Shown: positions 18,596-28,337 of the stretch, piece by piece
Layout: each line of letters starts with the position of its first letter
How positions within the stretch are numbered: position 1 is the stretch's first letter
Assembly: GCF_021654455.1 (NCBI RefSeq)
Contig: NZ_AP024276.1
Coordinates: 930,001 to 994,000, forward strand
DNA from: Streptococcus parasuis
GTDB taxonomy: Bacteria > Bacillota > Bacilli > Lactobacillales > Streptococcaceae
DNA length: 64,000 bases
Direction of reading: 5' to 3'
The notes under the pieces: model-generated
Databases searched by the model: none
What the model was told of the DNA's origin: nothing
What the model saw: only the letters and a program-made list of their open reading frames with translations
Position numbers and translations under genes: made by a program

Positions 18596-20320
18596 ATGTC
18601 GCGTTTGTTGGTATATGTTCACTATAATAAATATAATGTTGTCAGTGAATATATTTATTATCAATTAAAGTCGATACGAAGTATTTATTCAGACATAGTT
18701 TTTGTTTCTAACAGCCATGTTTCAAAGGACAAAGTACAATATTTACAGTCGGAACGACTGATTGATTTTTTTATCCAAAGAGATAATATTGGTTATGATT
18801 TTGCGGCATGGAAAGAAGGGCTGAATCAAGTAACATTTTATCAATATGATTCGGTAACTCTGATGAATGATACATGTTTCGGACCCCTCTGGAACCTAGA
18901 GGATTATTATAGTCAATTTGACAATGATGTTAATGTTGATTTTTGGGGGATGACCAATCACTTAGAGACAAAAATAGATAGTGTAGTTGTCCCTGAACAT
19001 TTACAGTCATATTTTATGGTATTTAAAAAACGAATCTTGCAGAGTCAAGCATTCGTTGGTTTTTGGTCATCTGTAAGTAAGTTAACAGATATACAAGATG
19101 TTATAAAATTATATGAGAGCCAATTGACGAAAATACTTTTATCAGAGGGCTATAGCTATAAGTGTGTATTAGATACGTCCATTTGTTGTAAGACCCTTGA
19201 AAATAGTAACGTAACACTAGAATATCCAGAAGTTATACTTAAAAATAATGTTCCATTCATAAAAATAAAGAGTTTTACTGAATATCCAGATAGAATATAC
19301 TCTTTAATACATCTTATTAGGATGAAAACGAAATACCCAGTTGAATTAATCGAGAGGCATTTGAGACAGATAATTATTCCGGGTACGAGTTTTATTCCTC
19401 AAATACGGGTTTCGCAAACGACGGAAACTGTTCTATCTTCGACGTCGGTACTTCTTCATATTCACATAGAATCAGTATCTATTTTTGAAGAGTATATTGA
19501 AGAGTTATGCAAAATAGCCGATAGGTGCCAGTTACTAATAACATTGCCAGAAGCTGATTTTTCAAATAAGTGTATTATAGTTGAGAGATATTTGTTCACC
19601 TACCAATTGAGAGGACAGATTATAAAAGTCACAGATGAATTGCATTTTTTTGAAACAGTAAAAAACTATATGGGAGATGCCAAATATCTTGCTCATATAA
19701 CTGTCAAACAAACAAAGGAAATAAAATATTCTGTAGAGGATATTATTGACAGGTATCAGTTGAGGAAAATGTTTTTTACATCATTTGATACAGTGATTTC
19801 TAATTTTGAATCACAATCTAATTTGGCTGTAGTTATTCCAGACTTAACAACTAATCAAAGATATGATAGAAAAAGTCTTCGAGAGAACAATCCAGAACTT
19901 ATTCGTCAATTAAACATACTTTATGAATCACTTGTGAGAACTAAGAAAGTTGATTTTTATAAAGTGCCTTATATAATTGGAGAAGAAGTAAGTTGGTATT
20001 GGATAAAAACAGAACACTTTAATAAGATTGAGGAACAATTTAGAAACATTGATTTTTCAAAAGAAGTTAGATCATTGCTAGTTCCAATATTATTTATTTA
20101 TAGCGCGTGGGATTTATCAAATGATTATGCAGTGATCGAGAATACTGAAAATGTGAGTCCAATATTGGAAAAGATTAGTTTTTCCAGCGAAAGGGAATTG
20201 CGTTTAATTATTGAAGAAAAGGAATTTTTACAAATTGGACTGAGAAGGACACTAAAGATAATATCTGTTGGGATTGTAAGTGTGTTTAAGATGATAAAGA
20301 AATCTCTATTAAAAAATTAG
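18596..20320 (+). CDS. RgpF-family rhamnan synthesis protein
   Basis: 574 residues from ATG 18596, which follows ACGGAGGCAGA; the longer frame from 18557 has no ribosome-binding site and overlaps rgpD. MSRLLVYVHYNKYN, NIGYDFAAWKEGL and LMNDTCFGPLWNLEDYY are RgpF-family marks. RgpF/GacF proteins are needed for rhamnan elongation and are predicted GT-A rhamnosyltransferases. After about residue 290 the sequence is divergent. Base composition is clearly more AT-rich than in rgpA-rgpB. Confidence 0.85.
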   Translation: MSRLLVYVHYNKYNVVSEYIYYQLKSIRSIYSDIVFVSNSHVSKDKVQYLQSERLIDFFIQRDNIGYDFAAWKEGLNQVTFYQYDSVTLMNDTCFGPLWNLEDYYSQFDNDVNVDFWGMTNHLETKIDSVVVPEHLQSYFMVFKKRILQSQAFVGFWSSVSKLTDIQDVIKLYESQLTKILLSEGYSYKCVLDTSICCKTLENSNVTLEYPEVILKNNVPFIKIKSFTEYPDRIYSLIHLIRMKTKYPVELIERHLRQIIIPGTSFIPQIRVSQTTETVLSSTSVLLHIHIESVSIFEEYIEELCKIADRCQLLITLPEADFSNKCIIVERYLFTYQLRGQIIKVTDELHFFETVKNYMGDAKYLAHITVKQTKEIKYSVEDIIDRYQLRKMFFTSFDTVISNFESQSNLAVVIPDLTTNQRYDRKSLRENNPELIRQLNILYESLVRTKKVDFYKVPYIIGEEVSWYWIKTEHFNKIEEQFRNIDFSKEVRSLLVPILFIYSAWDLSNDYAVIENTENVSPILEKISFSSERELRLIIEEKEFLQIGLRRTLKIISVGIVSVFKMIKKSLLKN

Positions 20321-20352
20321 GGTTAACGGATGACAAACAAGGGGAAGATAGT

Positions 20353-21612
20353 GTGAAGAGCAAAATAGTATCACCAAAAACAATATTTATTTGGAATTTA
20401 TTAGGAAGTATTTCTTCAGCAGCAATATCAATATTTTTATTGTTACTAGTAACACGTTTGTTGACGGAATTAGAGGCTGATATTTTTAGTTTTGCTTATG
20501 CAGTAGCAAATCTTTTTGTAATCATTGCTAGTTTTCAGGTAAGAGATTATCAAGCGACTGATGTTTCGAAAAAGTTTTCGTTTAGCCAGTATCTTGCAAC
20601 AAGACTTATAACAATAACTATTATGCTATTACTTGCTTTAAGCTATATTCTTCTGTCTAAATATGAATTTCAAAAATCTGCTTGTATTTTCCTAATATGT
20701 TTGTATCGTGGAAGTGATGCTCTATCGGATGTTTTTCAAGGATTGTTCCAACAAAATGCTCGGCTAGATATTGCAGGTAAATCACTTTTTTTGAGAAACT
20801 CTATTGTGATTTTGACATTTGGAATTGGTTTGTTTATGACCAATAACCTGCTACTCTCATTAATCTATCTAGTGATTAGCTCATATTTATTTGTTTTCTT
20901 TTTTGATGTTCCGAATTTGTTTCAATTTACGAGGATTATCAAAGAAGAAATTAATTTAAAAGCCATTAAAAATATATTATTAGAATGCTTGCCGTTATTT
21001 ATTAATGCATTTTTACTTGTTACTATCTATAATCAACCTAAATATGCTCTCAATACTTTTTTTGAGAGAGGTGTTATAGGAACAGGTGTTCAAAGAGATT
21101 TTAACATTTTATTTATGCCTGTTTTTTCAATGAATATTTTATTGATTTTGTTTAGACCCATGATAACTCAGTTGGCAATATATAGAAGAGCTGGGGACTA
21201 TAATCAGTTTAAACAGTATCAGAAGCGTATCGTTAAAATGGTTGTCGGGTTGGCTGTGTTAGTTTTGGTTGGGGGAATAGTATTGGGGATTCCGATATTA
21301 AATATTCTCTATGGAACGAATCTTAATAAATACTGGCTAAGCTTTATTATAACAATGCTTGGGGGAATTGCGAGTACCTTTGCAACCATTTGTGATAACA
21401 TGCTTACCGTTTTGAGGAAGCAAAAGTATCTCGTAATTTCATTTGCAATTTCTTGTTTATTATCCATATTGATTTCTAATCCACTGGTAGAATATTATGG
21501 AATATTGGGGGCAGCTATTGCTTTTGTTAGTTCGATGTGGACTTGGTTTTTAATTTCTTTAGTAATATATCTAAAATTGCAAAAACATTTGAATTGGGAA
21601 GTACAAGAATGA
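20353..21612 (+). CDS. Wzx-like lipid-linked oligosaccharide flippase
   Basis: 419 residues, about 12 predicted TM helices, MATE/MVF-type polysaccharide flippase. Start GTG 20353 with GGGGAAG five bases upstream; an earlier ATG at 20329 stops at once. In group A Streptococcus GacK flips the lipid-linked GlcNAc used for side chains, and this protein could do the same for a lipid-linked sugar. Its stop overlaps the next start (ATGA). Confidence 0.82.
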   Translation: MKSKIVSPKTIFIWNLLGSISSAAISIFLLLLVTRLLTELEADIFSFAYAVANLFVIIASFQVRDYQATDVSKKFSFSQYLATRLITITIMLLLALSYILLSKYEFQKSACIFLICLYRGSDALSDVFQGLFQQNARLDIAGKSLFLRNSIVILTFGIGLFMTNNLLLSLIYLVISSYLFVFFFDVPNLFQFTRIIKEEINLKAIKNILLECLPLFINAFLLVTIYNQPKYALNTFFERGVIGTGVQRDFNILFMPVFSMNILLILFRPMITQLAIYRRAGDYNQFKQYQKRIVKMVVGLAVLVLVGGIVLGIPILNILYGTNLNKYWLSFIITMLGGIASTFATICDNMLTVLRKQKYLVISFAISCLLSILISNPLVEYYGILGAAIAFVSSMWTWFLISLVIYLKLQKHLNWEVQE

Positions 21613-22916
21613 AGATAGAAAAATTATTTTTAAGGTTAGCAATCCCCTTTTTGTTAATTTCAATATTTGTTATGCCTGTGACAAAGGTTCCTGATGAGGC
21701 TACACATGCTTTTATGTCGTGGAATATATTATTTGATTCTCCGACAAGTAGAGATACTGAGGCAATGAATGAATTACGGACAGCAGATTTTACGTATTCA
21801 GAACCGGAGATTCATGCAGTTGATTCTACAGAATATTCAAGCCTTTTTACCAAAATTCGTGATTTTTCAAAGGACAGATTATCTGTCGATTTTTCTCTGA
21901 AATCGTTAATGAGTACTCCTCAGCTAATAGGTTTAGTTGTAGGTAAATTGATTTATCCTTCATATGGTATGATGGTCACTATAGGGCGCCTTTTTAATAC
22001 AATAGTCTATATTATAGGTATCTACTATTTGATAAAAAAAATAAAGTTTGGGAAGATGACGCTGTTTTTTGTCTCACTTTTACCTATGATGATTCAGCAG
22101 GCTGGCTCTCTGTCTTATGATGTGGTGAACTATCTGGCTGTTGTTGCATTTTTTGTTTTTTATGTTAACTTATTGGTAGACAAGGTACTGACCACCAGGA
22201 AATTTATTAATTTAATATTATTATCCTTGCTACTATATTTAACAAAAGCAAATAATATTTTACTTTTGGCACTATTGTTTTTTGTTGATTTTGAATTTGA
22301 AGGTGTCTTATCTAAGTTTAATTCGATTTTAAAATGGATTCAAAAGAGAAGATTACCAATTCTTATTTTGGGATTAGGACTAGTTTTACTTGTTAGCTAT
22401 CTATTCCTACATAATAGAGGTGGTGTCGTGCACTTTGTTAAAGTGATGATAAACAGTTTATTTATCAATAATAGAAATGATCATCTTAATGGTATTTTAA
22501 CGGTTGGTATTTTTGGTTATTTTGGCTGGTTTGTCACTCAACTACCTCTCTGGTTAATTTTCATAGATATTTTCATTTTTACGTTATTATTGTTTAATGA
22601 TGGAAATTTAAAGATAAGTAAAACAGAAGGTCTTGCTTCGTTATTTGTACTCCCTGTTCAGGTAGCTATCATTGTAGCGGGCATGTATTTTGCATGGACA
22701 CCGACAGCTATTGGACCAAATGCAATGATTTCTCAAGGAGCACAAGGAAGATACTTTACTCCGTTTTTAGTCTATCTATTTCCGGCATGTTTAATGTTAA
22801 AAGAGCAGGTAAGTGTATCGGTAAAACAGAAGTATTTGATACGGTTGCTCACTGGCACAGTAGTCATTAACTTTATCATGTATCTATTTTTGATAGTGGA
22901 TTATTATTGGTTGTAA
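21609..22916 (+). CDS. DUF2142-type polytopic membrane protein, possible GT-C
   Basis: 435 residues from ATG 21609, coupled to the flippase by ATGA; the longer upstream frame lies inside the flippase gene. VPDEATHAFMSWNIL after TM1 is the DUF2142 signature, and an acidic residue in the first loop is typical of GT-C enzymes. About 9-10 TM helices. By position it could transfer a sugar from a lipid carrier to rhamnan outside the membrane, as proposed for GacL; this is inference. Confidence 0.72.
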   Translation: MKIEKLFLRLAIPFLLISIFVMPVTKVPDEATHAFMSWNILFDSPTSRDTEAMNELRTADFTYSEPEIHAVDSTEYSSLFTKIRDFSKDRLSVDFSLKSLMSTPQLIGLVVGKLIYPSYGMMVTIGRLFNTIVYIIGIYYLIKKIKFGKMTLFFVSLLPMMIQQAGSLSYDVVNYLAVVAFFVFYVNLLVDKVLTTRKFINLILLSLLLYLTKANNILLLALLFFVDFEFEGVLSKFNSILKWIQKRRLPILILGLGLVLLVSYLFLHNRGGVVHFVKVMINSLFINNRNDHLNGILTVGIFGYFGWFVTQLPLWLIFIDIFIFTLLLFNDGNLKISKTEGLASLFVLPVQVAIIVAGMYFAWTPTAIGPNAMISQGAQGRYFTPFLVYLFPACLMLKEQVSVSVKQKYLIRLLTGTVVINFIMYLFLIVDYYWL

Positions 22917-22939
22917 TTAAGATAGTGGAAGAGGGAAAC

Positions 22940-23929
22940 GTGAATATTTTATTTACATTGAATGATGCTTTTGTCCCACAAGTTGCTACTTGTATGGGTT
23001 CAATCATGCGAACTTTAAACGAAGACGATACATGCCATTTTTATCTTTTCTCAGATGGTATAAGTCAACAGAATAAAGAAAAACTTCATCAATTTGTTAC
23101 CGACGAAGGTAATAAATTGACAATCGTTGAATTGGAAAACTTGGAATCATATTTTGATTTTCAAGTTGACACAAATGGTTGGGCTTCGGTTGTACTTGCA
23201 AGATTACTTGTAGATAAATTACTGCCAAAAGAAGTTGATAGAATCATCTATTTAGATGGAGATACTTTAGTTTTAGAAAATATTCGGGAGCTATGGGAAG
23301 TAGATTTGGAGGGGAAAGTCCTTGGAATGTGCCCAGAACCGACAGCTTCGTCTGAGAGAAGAGAAGGCTTAAATTTGGGTACGTATACATATCATAATGC
23401 GGGAGTTCTTCTAATCGATTTGAAACGGTGGCGTTCAAAAAGTATAGGAACAATTATTTTTGATTATTATAAAGAAAAAAATGGTGAGCTTTTTGCTAAT
23501 GATCAAGATGCACTGAATGGAGCATTGAAAGAAGAGATAAAAACACTCTCAATCACTTATAATTATTTTAATATTTTTGATGTTTATCCATATCGTACAT
23601 TGGAAAAATTAAGTAGGCCTTCAACGTTTATTTCAAAAGAAGAATTTGTAAAAATTCGTAAGCAACCACGTATTGTTCATTTTTTAGGCGAAGAACGTCC
23701 ATGGAGAATCGGAAATAAACATCGATTTAGAGAGGACTATGTTTCTGCATTAAATCAGACGCCATGGAAAGGTACTCAATTTGAGAGTGGTTGGCAGCTT
23801 TACTTTTTCTGCTTTAATCTTTTTAACATGGTTATGAAGCCTTTTCCTATGTTGCGCTATAAAATTATTACAGTCTTAATTCCTGTATTCATGAAATATA
23901 GGAAAATTAGATTACAAAAAGGAGTCTAG
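22940..23929 (+). CDS. GT8 family glycosyltransferase
   Basis: 329 residues from GTG 22940, which follows GAGGGAAAC; the frame from 22907 overlaps the previous gene and lacks a site. VNILFTLNDAFVPQVATCMGSI and IIYLDGDTLVLENIREL hold the GT8 core with the metal-binding DxD; the C-terminal HFLGEERPW is the third family motif. GT8 enzymes retain configuration and use UDP-Glc or UDP-Gal most often; the sugar here is not readable from sequence. Confidence 0.88.
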   Translation: MNILFTLNDAFVPQVATCMGSIMRTLNEDDTCHFYLFSDGISQQNKEKLHQFVTDEGNKLTIVELENLESYFDFQVDTNGWASVVLARLLVDKLLPKEVDRIIYLDGDTLVLENIRELWEVDLEGKVLGMCPEPTASSERREGLNLGTYTYHNAGVLLIDLKRWRSKSIGTIIFDYYKEKNGELFANDQDALNGALKEEIKTLSITYNYFNIFDVYPYRTLEKLSRPSTFISKEEFVKIRKQPRIVHFLGEERPWRIGNKHRFREDYVSALNQTPWKGTQFESGWQLYFFCFNLFNMVMKPFPMLRYKIITVLIPVFMKYRKIRLQKGV

Positions 23930-23931
23930 GT

Positions 23932-24912
23932 GTGAAGTTTTCCGTTATTATCCCAGCGTACAATGTTGCTGATTATCTGGAAGAATGTGTGTATAGTGTA
24001 CTGAATCAGACTTATGAAGAATTTGAAATATTGTTGGTAGATGACGGTTCTACAGATGGTAAAACCTCCAATATATGCGATAAATTGGCAGCTAAAGATG
24101 ATAGGGTGAAGGTATTTCATCAGTCTAATGGGGGATTATCTGCAGCCAGAAATACAGGGATAAAGAACGCTAGTGGTGACTATATTTTATTTTTAGATGG
24201 AGATGATTTTTGGACCGATATATGCTTTTTAGATGAAATTAATAGAGAAATAATTTCACATGAGGAAGTTATTGATGCAGTTATCTATCCATTTTCCTAC
24301 TTTTACGGTAAGGATGATGTAGCAGTTCGAAATTTTTCTAAAAAATTACCGATTCATCAGGTTATTACAGATACGTGCTTACTCGTTGAAACAGGAGCCC
24401 TAATCACTCCTGCTTGGAATAAATGTGTCAGAAGAGATAAATTTAACTCTGCTCTTAATTTCTTGAGTGGATATTTATATGAAGATGGTATTTGGTGTGC
24501 AAATCTCTTGAAAGAGTTGAATGTATTTATTGTTGTAGATAATACACAATGCATGTATCGTCAGAACCGACAAGGAAGTATTACAAATAATGTCACGCTT
24601 CGACATGTAGAACATGCCTTTAGAGGAATTGAAGAAAATTTAAAGAATTTTAAAAAACTATCGAATGAGAAACAAGAAGCACTTTTGATTTATTTATCAA
24701 ATTCTTATATTTCCATCTTACCATTTGTATTTCCATATCTAAATAATTCTGATATAAAAATGTTTGTGAAAAAATTTAGATATTTGCTAAAATATTCACA
24801 GAGGGTAGAACTTGTTTCGTTTAGAATCTCAGGTTTAATGACCAGAGTTCTGGGGATATATGTATCAACATTTATTCAAAACAAACTTCTGAAAATTTAT
24901 AAAAGTAGATAA
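23932..24912 (+). CDS. GT2 family glycosyltransferase
   Basis: 326 residues, GTG start 23932 with AAAGGAGT upstream, 2 bases after the GT8 stop. VIIPAYNVADYLEECVYSVL, LLVDDGSTDGKTSNICD, GLSAARNTGI and YILFLDGDDFW (DxD-like) are the standard GT2 motifs. Similar to capsule and side-chain GT2 enzymes. Specificity unknown. Last gene of the inserted module before the RgpF-GT4 fusion. Confidence 0.88.
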   Translation: MKFSVIIPAYNVADYLEECVYSVLNQTYEEFEILLVDDGSTDGKTSNICDKLAAKDDRVKVFHQSNGGLSAARNTGIKNASGDYILFLDGDDFWTDICFLDEINREIISHEEVIDAVIYPFSYFYGKDDVAVRNFSKKLPIHQVITDTCLLVETGALITPAWNKCVRRDKFNSALNFLSGYLYEDGIWCANLLKELNVFIVVDNTQCMYRQNRQGSITNNVTLRHVEHAFRGIEENLKNFKKLSNEKQEALLIYLSNSYISILPFVFPYLNNSDIKMFVKKFRYLLKYSQRVELVSFRISGLMTRVLGIYVSTFIQNKLLKIYKSR

Positions 24913-24921
24913 TAATAGAAA

Positions 24922-26982
24922 GTGATTGGTAATACTGTGAAAAGGTGGATTAGAAATTTCACAACGCGATTATTTATCTTATCAGGTAAATACAAGCTAT
25001 TGTTTTATATATTAGAGCTTACCAAAAATATTGCAAAGTTTTTCTGGAGCATTCCAAAATATATAAAGCGAACTATACTAGCTTTGCAACGTGATAAGCA
25101 ACGTAGAAATAATTATTCAGATATCAAAAATCGTTACTTGATTTACACAATTTATGAACATCAATCGTCTTTACAGGACTATAAAGTAATTTTTTTAGAG
25201 GCATTGGCTAAAATTTCTCGAGATGTTTTAATTGTTGTAAATGGTAAACTTCCACAGGCTGATATAAATCGTTTAGCACAATATGGTAAAGTTGTGGAAA
25301 GAGAAAATGAGGGGTATGATGTTGCGGCTTTCCGACACGGGATAATACATACTGGAAAAGAGGCGTTACAACAATATAATCAGCTCATCTTGGTTAATGA
25401 TACGAATATTGGTCCTTTTAGAGATTTGGAAGAGGTTTTCTCTGAGTTTAATTCCGATCAGTTAGACTTTTGGGGAATTTCTATGGGTGAGGAGCAGCTA
25501 GACTTTACAGGTTATAACCCTTATGGTAAAATTCCAAAGCACTTACAATCATATTTTGTTGTTGTTGAAAATAGTTTACTAAGATATGAAGGATTTTATG
25601 ATTATTGGGAAAAGCTCTCTGACACGGATTCTCGTAATAAGGCAATTGGAAAACATGAAACTGTGTTTGCAAAATATTTTTATGATCGAGGCTTTAAGTA
25701 TGATGCATTGATTAAAGACACGAAAGATAGTGCATTGTATATTCATCCGCTTAAATTATTAAAGCAAGGTTGTCCATTAGTTAAGTATTCGGCCTTTAGA
25801 AATTATGACAGAGAACAATATTTTTGGCATGGTTTAGAAAGAGAATCTGAGATTCCAGATTTGATGGAGTATATTGCTAAGGAAACAGATTATCCGATTG
25901 AAGTGGTGTCTTCTATATTAGAAGATTTTAAAACTAGAGAAAATCAATCTTATATTTTGATTATTGATGGTGTCGAAAATATTATTCCACAATGTACACG
26001 TTATCGTGTGTTAAATAAGGCTGAGCAATTGCGAGAACTTGGTTATACAGTTCGAGTGATAAATAATTCTCTTGTACAACTTCAGGATGCACAGTTTGCT
26101 AGTCATATTATTATTTATCGTGCTCCATTCAATGATATGCTTAAAGAAATATGTAGAGCAGCACACATAAAGAACAGACCTGTTTATTTTGATATTGATG
26201 ATTTGGTTTTTGATACAAAATTTACAGATGAACTTGAATTTACCCAAGGCTTGAGCAAGAGAGAGAAAAAAGGCTATGATACAAGTGTCTTAGCTTACAA
26301 AAAAATGCTTTCTCTCTGCGACTATGCTATCACATCGACTTCGAAATTGAAAGATGAGCTTGAACAATATAAAAACAAGGTTATCTTGAATCGCAACGTC
26401 ATGTCTAAAGAATTAGTTGAGCGTAGTTTACAAGTTAAGAAAAATTCGAACGACAATAAAGTCAAAATAGGATATTTCTCAGGGTCAATTACACACAACG
26501 AAAATTTTGATTTAATTAGTCAAGCATTGCTACATCTGCTTCAAAAGTACCCGCAAGTGGAATTACATATAGTAGGATATTTAGACATTCCTAAACCATT
26601 CCAAAAATTCAAAAAACAGATTGTGAGTCATGAGTATGTTGATTGGAGAAAGCTTCCAAATTTAATTTCACAAGTTGATATTAACTTGGCGCCGCTTGTA
26701 ACCACAACTTTTAATGAAGCAAAGTCGGAAATTAAATGGATAGAAGCGGCAGCAGTTAAAGTTGTGACAGTTGCAAGTAATCTTGGAGCATTTGAAGAAA
26801 TGATTCAAGATGGAGTGACTGGAGTTCTAGCAGACGATAACGAATGGGAAAGTAAATTGGAGAGATTGATTCTTGAACAAGACTTGAGAGAACAAATAGC
26901 AGAAAATGCTTTTGAATTTGTAATGAATCATTGCACTACAGCAAATAGAATTAATGATTTTTTGAAAGAAGAGTTAGTCTAA
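24922..26982 (+). CDS. RgpF-like domain fused to GT4 glycosyltransferase (GacG-like)
   Basis: 686 residues. Residues about 65-340 are RgpF-like (RYLIYTIYEHQ, ENEGYDVAAFRHGI, LVNDTNIGPFRDLEEVF). Residues about 345-686 are a GT-B domain (KIGYFSGSITHNENFDL, LHIVGYLDIPKPFQ, SEIKWIEAAAVKV). GacG/RgpF-type polymerases of group carbohydrates share this theme, so this is probably the rhamnan chain-elongating enzyme. Start GTG 24922 is only fair; GTG 24937 is an alternative. The end overlaps the next gene (TAATG). Confidence 0.82.
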   Translation: MIGNTVKRWIRNFTTRLFILSGKYKLLFYILELTKNIAKFFWSIPKYIKRTILALQRDKQRRNNYSDIKNRYLIYTIYEHQSSLQDYKVIFLEALAKISRDVLIVVNGKLPQADINRLAQYGKVVERENEGYDVAAFRHGIIHTGKEALQQYNQLILVNDTNIGPFRDLEEVFSEFNSDQLDFWGISMGEEQLDFTGYNPYGKIPKHLQSYFVVVENSLLRYEGFYDYWEKLSDTDSRNKAIGKHETVFAKYFYDRGFKYDALIKDTKDSALYIHPLKLLKQGCPLVKYSAFRNYDREQYFWHGLERESEIPDLMEYIAKETDYPIEVVSSILEDFKTRENQSYILIIDGVENIIPQCTRYRVLNKAEQLRELGYTVRVINNSLVQLQDAQFASHIIIYRAPFNDMLKEICRAAHIKNRPVYFDIDDLVFDTKFTDELEFTQGLSKREKKGYDTSVLAYKKMLSLCDYAITSTSKLKDELEQYKNKVILNRNVMSKELVERSLQVKKNSNDNKVKIGYFSGSITHNENFDLISQALLHLLQKYPQVELHIVGYLDIPKPFQKFKKQIVSHEYVDWRKLPNLISQVDINLAPLVTTTFNEAKSEIKWIEAAAVKVVTVASNLGAFEEMIQDGVTGVLADDNEWESKLERLILEQDLREQIAENAFEFVMNHCTTANRINDFLKEELV

Positions 26983-28235
26983 TGAAACGTATTTTGTTTA
27001 TTTCTCCTACGACTAGTATGGATAATGGTGCGGAGAAGTCTATTTATTATCTAATGAAGTATCTTATTCAACTGGGACACACAGTTATAAATGTTACTCA
27101 TGCAATAGGAGGGGAACCGCAAGATAAGCATGAGCAACTTTATAAAATGATAGGGGTTAAGAATTACTATTTGCCAACTGTCAAGTGGTGGTGGCCGGAT
27201 GCACCAGGTGGAGAAATCCTTAATAGAGAAGAGGCTACAAGCTACTATCGCCAGAATGTTCAGGACATAGCTGAAATTATTGAGCAAAATGAGATAGACT
27301 TGGTTATTTCAAATACTGTTAATGTTTTTCAGGGAGCAATTGCTGCCTCATGTCAAAAGGTTCCCCATTTTTGGCTAATTCATGAATTCCCTAAAAATGA
27401 GTTTGCTTATTATGCTGATAAAATTGACTTCATAGAAGAGTATTCTTCAGAATTATTTAGTGTGACTGGAGAGTTAAATAATTTTTTAACACCACTATTT
27501 AATAAGAAAGTCCATCCGTTTATTTCTTATACTGAGCAAGAAACAAAAGATTTAAAAAAAGGCAACCAAGTTAGAATTGTTTCTGTTGGTCGATTAACAG
27601 AAGGAAAAAATCAATTAGAACTTATAAAAGCATATAAGACACTAAATAGATTAGATATTGAATTGGTTTTTATTGGAGGATGGGATAGTAAATACAAAGC
27701 TATTTGTGATGAATATATCCATGAAAATAAATTACAGAAAAATGTTAGATTTTTAGGTAACTTAGATAATCCTTGGGAAGAAGTAACTGATAGAGATATC
27801 TGTGTTTTCCCCTCATCTATGGAAACTTTTGGCTTAGTCTATGTTGAAGCAATCTTAAGAGGGCTTCCAGTAATTTTATCAGATAATTTAGGACATTTGA
27901 CGGCATTTGAAATATTCTCAGCAGGTCAAATTTATAAATTGGGCGATATAGAAGAGTTGGTGACTAAGTTAGAGCAAGTGATTGAATCCTTTAGAAATTT
28001 TTCAGATAGGGCTCGGCTTGATGTGGAACGTTTACGTACTCTATATACACCGGAAGTTGCTTATAAAGAAATACTGAACGGCATCAATCACTTAGAATAT
28101 ACTGGACACCAAAATACAAATTTAAGTCACATAAAAGAGTTACTGACTTTAAATATGCATCCAACAAGATTGGAGCGTTATGCAAGATTGATCAGCAATA
28201 TCACGACAAAAATCAGACATAAACTTCGACTTTAA
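26982..28235 (+). CDS. GT4 family glycosyltransferase
   Basis: 417 residues, GT-B fold. MKRILFISPTTSMDNGAEKSIYYL at the N-terminus; RIVSVGRLTEGKNQLELIKAYK starts the C-terminal domain; FPSSMETFGLVYVEAILRGLPVI is the E-x7-E nucleotide-sugar site. Translationally coupled to the RgpF-GT4 fusion by TAATG. Acceptor and sugar unknown; probably builds rhamnan or its side chain. AT-rich like its neighbours. Confidence 0.88.
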   Translation: MKRILFISPTTSMDNGAEKSIYYLMKYLIQLGHTVINVTHAIGGEPQDKHEQLYKMIGVKNYYLPTVKWWWPDAPGGEILNREEATSYYRQNVQDIAEIIEQNEIDLVISNTVNVFQGAIAASCQKVPHFWLIHEFPKNEFAYYADKIDFIEEYSSELFSVTGELNNFLTPLFNKKVHPFISYTEQETKDLKKGNQVRIVSVGRLTEGKNQLELIKAYKTLNRLDIELVFIGGWDSKYKAICDEYIHENKLQKNVRFLGNLDNPWEEVTDRDICVFPSSMETFGLVYVEAILRGLPVILSDNLGHLTAFEIFSAGQIYKLGDIEELVTKLEQVIESFRNFSDRARLDVERLRTLYTPEVAYKEILNGINHLEYTGHQNTNLSHIKELLTLNMHPTRLERYARLISNITTKIRHKLRL

Positions 28236-28337
28236 TGAATAATAGGATAGCTATGCTAAAATATGTATATTACAGTTTCTTCAAATGAGTAGTAGAATCT
28301 GAAAAATTATATAGAATTCTAGTTTTAGAGAGAAAAA

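Noticed and set aside
20329..20352. ATG upstream of the flippase
   Set aside because: Runs into a stop after eight codons; GTG 20353 has the ribosome-binding site.
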